Assembly (NCBI RefSeq): GCF_002379095.1
Contig: NZ_NBZV01000030.1
Span: 1-56,086, forward strand
DNA length: 56,086 bases
Direction of reading: 5' to 3'
Source: Polaromonas sp. AER18D-145
GTDB taxonomy: Bacteria; Pseudomonadota; Gammaproteobacteria; Burkholderiales; Burkholderiaceae_C
A program made the position numbers and the translations under genes. Shown here piece after piece: positions 40,215-47,277 of the stretch. The notes beneath the pieces were generated by a model. The model was not told the origin of the DNA and made no database searches. It worked only from the letters and a program-made list of their open reading frames with translations. The stretch's first letter is position 1; every line of letters begins with the position of its first letter.

Positions 40215-41828
40215 TCAACTCTGCAGAAACAGCCGGTAGACCGGGTTGTCGGTCTCTTCCACATGCGGGTAGCCCAGGGTGTCGAGAAAGGCCTTGAAAG
40301 CCTTGTTGTCGGCCTTGGGGACCTGCAGCCCGACCAGGATGCGGCCGTAGTCGGCGCCCTGGTTGCGGTAGTGGAAAAGGCTGATGTTCCAGCCCGGCTT
40401 CATGGCGCCGAGGAACTTCATGAGCGCCCCAGGCCGCTCGGGAAACACAAAACGCAGCAGCCGCTCGTCTTTGGACAGCGCCGTGTGCCCGCCCACCATG
40501 TGGCGGATATGTTCCTTGGCCAGGTCGTCATGGGTCAGGTCGAGCGACTTGAAGCCGTGTTTGCTGAAGTTGCTGGCGATTTTTGTGCTCTCGCCTTTGC
40601 CGTGGGTGGTCAGGCCGACAAACACATGGGCCTGGCTCGCGTCGCTGATGCGGTAGTTGAACTCGGTCACGCTGCGCGGGCCGCCCGGCAGCCCGCCGAT
40701 CAGCTCGCAAAAGCGCCGGAAGCTGCCGCGTTCCTCGGGAATCGTCACCGCAAACAGCGCTTCGCGCTCTTCGCCGACTTCCGCCCGCTCGGCGACAAAA
40801 CGCAGGCGGTCGAAATTCATGTTCGCGCCGCACAGAATGGCCGCGTAGGTCTCGCCTTTGGTTCTGTGCGTGGCCACATACTGCTTGATGGCGGCCACAC
40901 TCATCGCGCCCGAGGGTTCGACAATGCTGCGCGTGTCGATGAACACGTCCTTGATCGCCGCGCAGACCGCGTCGGTGTCCACCGTGATGAATTCATCGAC
41001 CAGTTCACGGCTGATGCGGAAGGTTTCCTCGCCCACCAGCTTGACGGCGGTGCCGTCGGCGAACAGGCCCACATCGGGCAAGGTGACGCGTTTTCCGGCG
41101 CCGACCGACTGGGCCATCGCGTTGGAATCGTTCATCTGCACGCCGATGATCCTGACCTCGGGACGCACCGCCTTGATGTAGTTGGCCACGCCGGAAATCA
41201 GCCCGCCGCCACCTATGGCCACAAATACCGCGTCGAGTGAGCCTTTGCCGATGCTCTGGATCTGGCGCAGGATTTCCATGGCGATCGTGCCCTGGCCGGC
41301 AATCACGTCCGGGTCGTCAAACGGGTGCACAAAGGTCAGGCCGTTCTTTTTTTCCAGCGTGACGGCATGCAGGTGCGCGTCGGAGTAGCTGTCGCCGTGC
41401 AGGATCACCTCGCCACCCAAGGCCCGGACGGCATCGACCTTGACCTGCGGCGTGGTCACCGGCATCACGATCACCGCGCGCGTCCCGAGCTTGTGCGCGC
41501 CGAGGGCCACGCCCTGCGCATGGTTGCCGGCCGAGGCACAGATCACGCCTTTCTTGAGCTGGGCGGGACTCAGGTGCACCATCTTGTTGTAGGCGCCGCG
41601 CAGCTTGAAGCTGAACACCGGCTGCTGGTCTTCGCGCTTGAGCAGCACGGTGTTGTGCACCCGGCGGCTGAGGTTTTTCGCCGGCTCCAGCGGGGACTCC
41701 ACCGCCACGTCATAGACGCGTGCAGTCAGGATTTTTTTCAGGTAGTCGGCGGGCGTGAGTGCCCCGGCAGCGGATGGCCGGGGGGTGCCGGGTGAACGGC
41801 GGGGAGCGGGTTTGGGGGAAGTGGGCAT
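40215..41828 (-). CDS. ilvA: Threonine ammonia-lyase, biosynthetic
   Basis: PLP enzyme making 2-oxobutanoate for isoleucine synthesis. 537 residues: PLP Lys75 in FSFKLRGAYNKM, the SAGNHAQGVA loop, glycine-rich AIGGGGLISGV, and two C-terminal ACT-like regulatory domains (LFAVTIPEERGSFRRFCELI and RFVFPERPGALMKFL) as in the isoleucine-inhibited form. ATG at 41828 chosen; a TTG at 41843 is in frame. Thirty-seven bases upstream ends a probable small RNA or leader with a strong terminator (41865-41962). Confidence 0.94.
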   Translation of the reverse strand: MPTSPKPAPRRSPGTPRPSAAGALTPADYLKKILTARVYDVAVESPLEPAKNLSRRVHNTVLLKREDQQPVFSFKLRGAYNKMVHLSPAQLKKGVICASAGNHAQGVALGAHKLGTRAVIVMPVTTPQVKVDAVRALGGEVILHGDSYSDAHLHAVTLEKKNGLTFVHPFDDPDVIAGQGTIAMEILRQIQSIGKGSLDAVFVAIGGGGLISGVANYIKAVRPEVRIIGVQMNDSNAMAQSVGAGKRVTLPDVGLFADGTAVKLVGEETFRISRELVDEFITVDTDAVCAAIKDVFIDTRSIVEPSGAMSVAAIKQYVATHRTKGETYAAILCGANMNFDRLRFVAERAEVGEEREALFAVTIPEERGSFRRFCELIGGLPGGPRSVTEFNYRISDASQAHVFVGLTTHGKGESTKIASNFSKHGFKSLDLTHDDLAKEHIRHMVGGHTALSKDERLLRFVFPERPGALMKFLGAMKPGWNISLFHYRNQGADYGRILVGLQVPKADNKAFKAFLDTLGYPHVEETDNPVYRLFLQS

Positions 41829-41864
41829 GTGTTTTTCTCGCAACCCGACATCATAGTAGGCAAG

Positions 41865-41962
41865 AAAAAAGGCCCAGACCTTGCGGTCTGGGCCTGTAAA
41901 TCCACCCTTTCAGGGATGGAGGAGACAACCATTGCATGAAAACAAAGCTGTCTTCATGCGAT
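41865..41962 (-). ncRNA. Probable small RNA or transcribed leader upstream of ilvA
   Basis: On the minus strand a promoter (-35 TTGCAG, 16-base spacer, -10 TATACT at 41974-41969) is followed by about 98 bases ending in a strong intrinsic terminator: GGCCCAGACC-GCAA-GGTCTGGGCC (41871-41894) plus TTTTTT. Before it are a stem GCATGAA/TTCATGC (about 41932-41958), a hairpin around TGAAA, and an exposed CTCCTCC that is complementary to Shine-Dalgarno sequences. A 15-codon peptide (41910-41957) could be read in it, without Ile-rich control codons. Either a trans-acting RNA or an attenuator for ilvA. Confidence 0.65.
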
Positions 41963-42071
41963 GATTTCAGTATAGCGGAGGCATGTTGCGCTGCAACAAT
42001 GTTTTGTTGCGAAAAATAAACACTCGCCGCTACTTTTGACAACTATTTCTGACTTTTGAGGATGGTATTTC

Positions 42072-42542
42072 ATGGAATGCACAGTGAGCTGGACCGGCCC
42101 CCACACCGCCACGGGGACAACAACAACTTCTGGCTCGGCCATGAGTTTTCTGGCAACAACGGGCAGTGGCCACACCCTGGTGATGGATGGCGCGCCCGAC
42201 GCCACCAAGCCGGAAAACGGCGGCGCCAACCTGGCGCCGCGCCCGATGGAAACCGTGCTGGCCGGCACCGGCGGCTGCACGGCCTACGATGTGGTGCTGA
42301 TCCTCAAGCGAGGCCGCCACGATGTGCGCGGCTGCACGGTCAGGCTGACATCCGAACGGGCCGAGACCGACCCCAAGGTGTTCACCAAAATCCACATGCA
42401 TTTTGTCGTGACGGGACGCGGCATCGCGGCCAGCGCGGTGGAACGCGCGATTGCCATGAGCCATGACAAATACTGCTCGGCCACCATCATGCTCGGAAAA
42501 ACGGCCGCGATCACGACCGGTTTTGAGCTGGTCGAGGCCTGA
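42072..42542 (+). CDS. OsmC family peroxiredoxin-like protein
   Basis: 156 residues with the OsmC fold and two family cysteines, in GTGGCTAYDVV (about residue 69) and DKYCSATIM (about residue 135), the predicted peroxidatic and resolving pair that reduces organic hydroperoxides. Closest to the YhfA-type subgroup. Residues about 10-22 (TATGTTTTSGSA) look like an expansion before the conserved MSFLATTGSGH. Divergent from the ilvA leader RNA. Confidence 0.88.
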   Translation: MECTVSWTGPHTATGTTTTSGSAMSFLATTGSGHTLVMDGAPDATKPENGGANLAPRPMETVLAGTGGCTAYDVVLILKRGRHDVRGCTVRLTSERAETDPKVFTKIHMHFVVTGRGIAASAVERAIAMSHDKYCSATIMLGKTAAITTGFELVEA

Positions 42543-42741
42543 GCTTTAGTAACTACCCAGGTAGTTTGGGCTGGTTTTACTCCCTCTCCCCCTGGGAGAG
42601 GGCGGGGGTGAGGGCAAACGGCGTGTGCGTAGAGCTATCGTCTGTTGTGGCTTGCTGGCCCTCACCCCAACCCTCTCCCAGAGGGCGAGGGGGCAAGAAA
42701 AGCGCGCTGCATGCGGCGACCTGAGTAGTTACGAGCTTTAA
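42543..42741. repeat. Compound inverted element with CCCTCTCCC/GGGAGAGGG repeats
   Basis: Outer arms around GCTTTAGTAACTAC (42543-42556) and GTAGTTACGAGCTTTAAGC (about 42726-42744) are imperfect complements. Inside are two copies, in opposite orientation, of a common dispersed repeat: TCCCCCTGGGAGAGGGCGGG (about 42585-42604) and CCCTCACCCCAACCCTCTCC (about 42659-42678). No coding sequence. Lies between osmC and the convergent coq7. Confidence 0.65.
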
Positions 42742-42770
42742 GCAAAATCGGGCCGCAGCCTATGTTTATA

Positions 42771-42810
42771 AAGCGTTGTAAGCTATCGAAAAGATAGCAT
42801 CTAGAGATAG
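42771..42810. repeat. GCTAT-type repeat core at the coq7 3' end
   Basis: AGCTATCGAAAAGATAGCAT core overlapping the last codons of coq7. Only the palindromic core is recognisable. Confidence 0.5.
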
Positions 42811-43418
42811 TGCGCGGTTGTCGTCATGACTTTGGCGGAGGCCCGCATCAACGCCTTGACGGGCGCGGGCAGCGCCAGCGCACCGGCGCCTTGTGCTTCC
42901 CGCGCATGGCGCGCCTCGTCGTCCTTCATCTGCGCCACGATGGCGCGCGAGGCATGGTCGCCTTCCGGCAGGCGCTCCAGGTGGCTGGCCAAATGGGCTT
43001 CGACCTGCCGCTCGGTCTCCACCACAAACCCCAGGCTGACCCGGTCACCGAGACGGCCCGCCAGCAGGCCCAGCCCGAAAGCCCCGGCGTACCACAGCGG
43101 GTTCAGCAAGGAGGGGCGGGCGCCGAGTTCATCGAGCCGCTCACGCGTCCAGGCCAGGTGGTCGCCTTCCTCCTTGCTGGCCTCCAGGAACTGCTGGCGC
43201 AAAACCGGGTTGCGCGTGCTCAGGGCCTGCGAGGCGTAAAGCGCCTGCGCACAGACCTCACCGACATGGTTGACCCGCATCAGCGCGCCGGCCAGCGCCT
43301 TGTCCGGGGCGCTCAGCTCGGTGTCCTGTGCGGGCACCGTCGGGCATGTCCGGCTGGCACGGGGCTTGGCAAACAGGGTGCGCAGGGCGCTGTCGGCGGC
43401 GTTGATAAGGGCGTCCAT
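42801..43418 (-). CDS. coq7: Di-iron 3-demethoxyubiquinol hydroxylase
   Basis: Hydroxylation step of ubiquinone biosynthesis. 205 residues: ferritin-like di-iron protein with [45 protein letters not shown] and [13 protein letters not shown], supplying the ExxH metal ligands. It begins one base after the stop of a RelE/ParE toxin gene whose last codons contain its ribosome site (GAGGAT), so it appears to be expressed from the toxin-antitoxin transcript. Confidence 0.95.
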   Translation of the reverse strand: MDALINAADSALRTLFAKPRASRTCPTVPAQDTELSAPDKALAGALMRVNHVGEVCAQALYASQALSTRNPVLRQQFLEASKEEGDHLAWTRERLDELGARPSLLNPLWYAGAFGLGLLAGRLGDRVSLGFVVETERQVEAHLASHLERLPEGDHASRAIVAQMKDDEARHAREAQGAGALALPAPVKALMRASAKVMTTTAHYL

Positions 43419-43419
43419 T

Positions 43420-43695
43420 TCAATGATCCTCGCGCGTGTGCCACAAGCGCAGCACGTAAATGGTCGACGCCTGAATTTCGTAGCGCATTTCGTAATGACC
43501 GACGAGCATTCGGCGTACCTCTCGCGGTTCGAATTCTTCGAGCCTTTTGCCTAGATGCGGATTCTCCAGCAGCTTGACCGGCGCACCAGCAAGGGACTGC
43601 ACAGTGCGCGCCGCCGCTACCTTGTTCACCGGGGCCAGAAACTCATGCAGCCGCGTCAGATCGGACAGCGCCTTGCTCGTCCACTTCAACTTCAT
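43420..43695 (-). CDS. RelE/ParE family toxin
   Basis: 91 residues with the RelE/ParE fold: [55 protein letters not shown] and [10 protein letters not shown]. ParE-like sequence suggests gyrase inhibition or mRNA cleavage. ATG at 43695 overlaps the antitoxin stop by one base (TGATG). Immediately followed by coq7. Confidence 0.9.
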   Translation of the reverse strand: MKLKWTSKALSDLTRLHEFLAPVNKVAAARTVQSLAGAPVKLLENPHLGKRLEEFEPREVRRMLVGHYEMRYEIQASTIYVLRLWHTREDH

Positions 43696-43964
43696 CAACG
43701 AGGCACCGGCAACGGGGTAGCTGCGCTCAGGCTGTCGGCCCACGCTTGCACCGCCTGATGGTCGAGGATGCGCCCGGAGTCCACATCGGCCAAGGCCTCC
43801 AGCGTCAGACGACTGCGCTCTTCTTCCTGATCGATCCAGGCCGATAGCGCCTGCTTCATGATCCAGCCGCGCGACCGGTCAAAACGAGCCGCCATCTGAT
43901 CGACCTTGTTGGCCAGGGGCAGTGGAATGTGGGCGGTCAGCACTTTGGTTTCTGCCTGTGTCAT
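43695..43964 (-). CDS. Ribbon-helix-helix (CopG-type) antitoxin
   Basis: 89 residues: N-terminal ribbon-helix-helix (KVLTAHIPLPLANKVDQMAA, SRGWIMKQALSAWIDQEEE) for DNA binding and a C-terminal toxin-binding tail ending in ADSLSAA. Pairs with the toxin gene that follows. A 19-base perfect dyad 80 bases upstream (44044-44062) is the probable autoregulatory operator. Confidence 0.9.
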   Translation of the reverse strand: MTQAETKVLTAHIPLPLANKVDQMAARFDRSRGWIMKQALSAWIDQEEERSRLTLEALADVDSGRILDHQAVQAWADSLSAATPLPVPR

Positions 43965-44293
43965 AACGGGTCTCTACTCCTTGAATCAACTCGGTAACAA
44001 CGAACAACGAAAAGTGCGCCCTTTCCGGGCACTGCTTACAGTAGTTAATCATATTGATTAACAATGATTGCGTCAAGCTGTGCCAAGCCAAGAAAGTGTG
44101 AGGCGGGACCCGCACAAGCACTTCCCCATGCGTCGGGTGTTTGTTGTAGACGTGCAACGAAAATGCATTTATCGGGCTAATTCCTTTGCGAAAGATCGCG
44201 GCCTCTGGTGCAATAGCTACAACTTCCTAAATGGAGGTTGGCCCGGGGATCCAAAATCCTGGAGCCCTATGTTTAACCTTGGAGAAACTCGCA
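43965..44293. other. 329-base intergenic region between antitoxin and porin
   Basis: Holds the TA operator at 44044-44062 and a porin leader: AT-richer sequence from about 44130, with a GGAG ribosome site at 44281 before the porin ATG. No open frame with a convincing product. A long 5' untranslated leader is common for abundant porins and may be an sRNA target. Confidence 0.5.
44044..44062. promoter_or_regulatory. Palindromic operator of the first toxin-antitoxin locus
   Basis: GTTAATCA-TAT-TGATTAAC, 8-base perfect arms, upstream of the antitoxin gene and overlapping plausible -35/-10 hexamers on the minus strand. Expected binding site for the ribbon-helix-helix antitoxin. Confidence 0.6.
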
Positions 44294-45373
44294 ATGAAAA
44301 AATCCCTAGTCGCTTTGGCTATCTTGGCTGCTGCTGGCGTGGCTTCGGCCCAGTCTTCCGTGACCCTGTTCGGTGTTGTTGACGCGGTTTACGCTCACGG
44401 CTCTGGTTCCGGCGTCGGTTCTTCCAGCAAGAGCCAGTTGACTGACTCTGGTTACAACTCCAGCCGTCTGGGCTTCCGTGGTACGGAAGACCTCGGCGGT
44501 GGCATGTCTGCTTCTTTCTGGCTCGAAGCCGGCATGAACAATGACAATGGTTCTGGCGATCTGACCAGCCTGAACAACCAAACCGGCGGCACTACCGGTG
44601 GTGGTGGTCTGACGTTCAACCGTCGTTCGACGGTCAGCTTGGCCAGCGGCCTGGGTGAACTGCGTCTGGGTCGTGACTACACGCCACAGTTCTGGAACCA
44701 GACCGTGTTTGATCCGTTCGGCACCAACGGCGTGGGCACCACCCAGACCCTGAACTCCAGCCTCGGCGGCAACACTGCAGTTCGCGCTTCGAACAGCATT
44801 GGTTATTTCTTGCCAGGCAACCTGGGCGGTTTCTACGGCCAGTTCCAAGCCTACATGGGTGAGAACAACAAGACCGGTGCAGCGACTGAAAAAGACGGCA
44901 ACGGTTCTGCCATCCGTCTCGGCTACGCCAACGGCCCGATCAACGTCGCCATGGCAACGTCCAGCACCAAGTTTGCTGCGACCGCCACCACTGGCAAGAT
45001 CCGCTCCACCAACCTCGGTGGTTCGTATGACTTCGGCGTCGCCCAAGCCATGGCTTTGGTGACCCGTGACAAGGTTTCCTCTACCCCCACCTCGGTGACG
45101 GGCAAAGGTGCTTTGATCGGTGCTTTGGTCCCAATGGGTGCCGGCCAGATCCGTGTGGCTTACTCCACCTACAAAACCGACGCTGCTGGTACCCCTAAAT
45201 CCAAAAAATGGGCTCTGGGTTATGTGCACAACCTGTCCAAGCGTACGGCTCTGTACACCACGTTCGCTCGCGTGACGAACAGCGGCGGTGCATCCCAGGC
45301 TCTGAACGGTGCCGTGACTGCAGTGAACGCACGTTCGACCGGTTACGACTTCGGTATCAAGCACTCCTTCTAA
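44294..45373 (+). CDS. Gram-negative general porin (Omp32-like)
   Basis: 359 residues: signal peptide (MKKSLVALAILAAAGVASA, cleaved before QSSVTL), then a 16-strand trimeric porin typical of Comamonadaceae, with SSRLGFRGTEDLGGGMSASF, GELRLGRDYTPQFW and a C-terminal phenylalanine (IKHSF) for BAM recognition. A GGAGAAACTC site precedes the ATG. Codon use looks biased (frequent GGT, CGT, TCC, GCT), as in highly expressed genes, and differs from the GC-rich neighbours. A strong terminator follows. Confidence 0.95.
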   Translation: MKKSLVALAILAAAGVASAQSSVTLFGVVDAVYAHGSGSGVGSSSKSQLTDSGYNSSRLGFRGTEDLGGGMSASFWLEAGMNNDNGSGDLTSLNNQTGGTTGGGGLTFNRRSTVSLASGLGELRLGRDYTPQFWNQTVFDPFGTNGVGTTQTLNSSLGGNTAVRASNSIGYFLPGNLGGFYGQFQAYMGENNKTGAATEKDGNGSAIRLGYANGPINVAMATSSTKFAATATTGKIRSTNLGGSYDFGVAQAMALVTRDKVSSTPTSVTGKGALIGALVPMGAGQIRVAYSTYKTDAAGTPKSKKWALGYVHNLSKRTALYTTFARVTNSGGASQALNGAVTAVNARSTGYDFGIKHSF

Positions 45374-45413
45374 TTGGCAGCTGGTCTTGTGCCAGCTTCA
45401 ATCAAGAGAGTTT

Positions 45414-45440
45414 AAAAAGCCGCCTTCGGGCGGCTTTTTT
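45414..45440 (+). terminator. Intrinsic terminator of the porin gene
   Basis: AAAAAGCCGCC-TTCG-GGCGGCTTTTTT: stem of seven G/C-rich pairs plus A/T pairs, UUCG tetraloop and a six-T tract, 41 bases after the porin stop. Confidence 0.93.
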
Positions 45441-45480
45441 CATGGAAAATGCAAATGCATGCCGTTATGGGGAGATGCTG

Positions 45481-46323
45481 ATGACGCAGGTTGACGGGGC
45501 GCGATGGTGGGGTAGGTCGGGTGGTGGCGTGGTGTTGTTGGTCTTGCTGCAACTGGCGGGCTGTGCATCGTTCATGCCGCCGGCTGCCCCGGCTGATCCA
45601 GCAAAGCTCAGTTCGACCCCCTGGGTGGTCGCGTCCACCAGCAACCGGGTCACGCCAGACTGGCGGCACTACCCTTTTCCGGGCAAGAAGCCCAGCCACT
45701 TCCGTTATGAACGCAAGGACGGGCGTGAGGCGATGGCTGCCACTTCCAGCTCATCGGCCAGCATGGTGCGCCAGGTGTTGCGCGTGGAACCGGATGAACT
45801 GGCCAGTGTGCGTTTTTCGTGGAAAGTGCCTGAGCTGATTGCGCAAGCCGACATGGCGCTGCGCGACGCTGATGATTCACCGGTACGCGTGGTGCTGGTT
45901 TTTGAAGGCGACCGCGGCAAATTTTCCAGCAAGAACGCCATGTTGTCCGAACTGGCGCGTGCGTTGACCGGCGAGGAGTTGCCTTATGCAACGCTGATGT
46001 ATGTGTGGTGCAACACCCGACCGCCGGGCACCGTGATTGTCAATCCGCGTACCGACCGGATACGCAAACTCGTCGTGGAATCCGGCGCTGGCAAGCTGCG
46101 CCAGTGGGTCGACTACGAGCGCAATATTCGCGCTGACTATGAAAAAACCTTCGGCGAAGCGCCGGGCGCGCTGGTGGGTATAGGCATCATGACCGACAGC
46201 GACAACACACGTTCGAATACCCAGGCCTGGTACGGGCCGGTCACGCTGCCGGCCACGCCGGTGAATGCTGCGGTAGCCAATGCCGCCTTGATCGCACCCG
46301 CGGAGAGTTTGCTGAAGCGGTGA
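45481..46323 (+). CDS. DUF3047 family lipoprotein
   Basis: 280 residues: lipoprotein signal (VLLVLLQLAGC, lipobox Cys about residue 24) then a DUF3047 domain with VRFSWKVPELI, ADSP-type loop DDSPVRVVLVFEGD, TLMYVWCNTRPPGTV and GIGIMTDSDNTRSNTQAWYG. Predicted envelope protein of unknown function. ATG at 45481 has GGGGAG with a 6-base spacer; an ATG at 45475 is also possible. Confidence 0.88.
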   Translation: MTQVDGARWWGRSGGGVVLLVLLQLAGCASFMPPAAPADPAKLSSTPWVVASTSNRVTPDWRHYPFPGKKPSHFRYERKDGREAMAATSSSSASMVRQVLRVEPDELASVRFSWKVPELIAQADMALRDADDSPVRVVLVFEGDRGKFSSKNAMLSELARALTGEELPYATLMYVWCNTRPPGTVIVNPRTDRIRKLVVESGAGKLRQWVDYERNIRADYEKTFGEAPGALVGIGIMTDSDNTRSNTQAWYGPVTLPATPVNAAVANAALIAPAESLLKR

Positions 46324-46330
46324 GATGCAA

Positions 46331-46346
46331 TGAATACATGTATTCA
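46331..46346. promoter_or_regulatory. Palindromic operator of the second toxin-antitoxin locus
   Basis: TGAATACATGTATTCA, a perfect 16-base palindrome 14 bases upstream of the antitoxin ATG at 46360. Likely bound by the antitoxin; reminiscent of TAC/GTA-type RHH operators. Confidence 0.7.
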
Positions 46347-46359
46347 ACGAGGCTGCACC

Positions 46360-46587
46360 ATGGCGACATCCATCAGGCTTGACCCCATCACGGAACAGCG
46401 GCTGGGCAACCTGGCTGCCAAGACGGGCCGCACCAAGGCTTTTTACCTGCGTGAATTGGTGACCAATGGTCTCGAAGACCTGGAAGACTACTACCTGGCC
46501 GCGGCCACCATGGAGCGCGTCCGCAAGGGTGAAGAGAAAGTCTATTCCGCCGCTGAAGTGAGAAAAGACCTTGGCCTGGACGATTGA
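46360..46587 (+). CDS. RelB/RHH-type antitoxin (DUF6290-like)
   Basis: 75 residues: MATSIRLDPITEQRLGNLAA begins a ribbon-helix-helix domain, followed by TGRTKAFYLRELVTNGLEDL and a C-terminal toxin-binding helix ending GLDD. Start at 46360 follows GAGG with 8-base spacing; an upstream ATG at 46330 lies on the operator itself. Its partner toxin gene overlaps the 3' end but is disrupted, so this antitoxin is probably an orphan. Confidence 0.85.
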   Translation: MATSIRLDPITEQRLGNLAAKTGRTKAFYLRELVTNGLEDLEDYYLAAATMERVRKGEEKVYSAAEVRKDLGLDD

Positions 46588-46723
46588 GTACACCGAATCG
46601 GCCAGGAGGCAGCTTCGCAAGCTTGACCAGCAGACTGCACGGCGCATCGTCGATTTCATGGACGAGCGCATAGCCGGACAAGAGAACCCGCGCAGCACAG
46701 GCAAGGCGCTAACCGGCCCCTTG

Positions 46724-46832
46724 CTATTGATCCGGCCCTATGAAATATGAACCGTTCGCCCTGAGCTTGTCGAAGGGTTTCGACAAGCTCAACCCGAACG
46801 GAAATTAATACATCATCGGGCCGGATCAATAG
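46724..46832. mobile_element. 109-base inverted-repeat unit in relE carrying a nested repeat
   Basis: Perfect 15-base ends CTATTGATCCGGCCC (46724-46738) and GGGCCGGATCAATAG (46818-46832). Inside is a complete copy of the GTTCGCCCTGAGC repeat (46752-46801). No coding sequence; moved as a passive unit, if at all. Confidence 0.7.
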
Positions 46833-46839
46833 GTACTTA

Positions 46840-46965
46840 GGATATGGGAAATAACAACTTCCTGTCCGTCATACCCGCGAAGGCGGGTATCCAGACTCGT
46901 TGTAGCTTTCAACCCGGTTGCTGGATTCCCGCCTACGCGGGAATGACGGGAAGTTATTGTTTGCC
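46840..46965. repeat. REP-like CCCGCGxAGGCGGG inverted pair in relE
   Basis: GTCATACCCGCGAAGGCGGG (about 46869-46888) faces CCCGCCTACGCGGGAATGAC (about 46928-46947), with outer AACAACTTCC / GGAAGTTATT arms. This is a widespread proteobacterial extragenic palindrome, here within the former toxin gene. Confidence 0.8.
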
Positions 46966-47277
46966 AGACCCTTACTGGCGCTACCGCGTGGGCGACTGCC
47001 GGGTCATCTGCGACATGCAGGACCACGCGCTGCGTGTGCTTGTGATTGAGGTCGGAAATCGGCGCGACGTTTACCGGTGACTGCACCCCCCCAATGCGCA
47101 GTGGGCCGCTGGGCCTGCGCCAGCGCCTGATCAGACAGCGTGGCGGCAACTGCAAAACGACATGGTGGCCCACCCCCGTTGCCTGTCGCGCCAGTCACCC
47201 GCATTGAAGGAAACCCCTTATGACGCTGCAGGGGTTCCTGTTGCATAGTAGGCATCTTTCAACTGAAGAGGTGTTCT

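Larger units (their letters stand above)
46571..47080 (+). pseudogene. RelE family toxin gene interrupted by repeats
   Basis: From TTG at 46571 the frame encodes a RelE-like N terminus (AWTIEYTESARRQLRKLD, TARRIVDFMDERI, NPRSTGKALTGPL) and stops at 46750. The C-terminal half (YWRYRVGDCRVICDMQDHAL, VLVIEVGNRRDVYR) resumes at about 46973-47080 in the same frame. Between lie two inserted repeat units (46724-46832 and about 46840-46965) with stops. The toxin should be inactive. Confidence 0.85.

Noticed and set aside
41910..41957. 15-codon leader peptide classical attenuator for ilvA
   Set aside because: Lacks the run of Ile/Val/Leu/Thr control codons expected; a small RNA is more likely, so no CDS was called.
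33026..46801. CRISPR array formed by the clustered repeats
   Set aside because: Copies are kilobases apart, inverted and imperfect, with no regular spacers and no cas genes.
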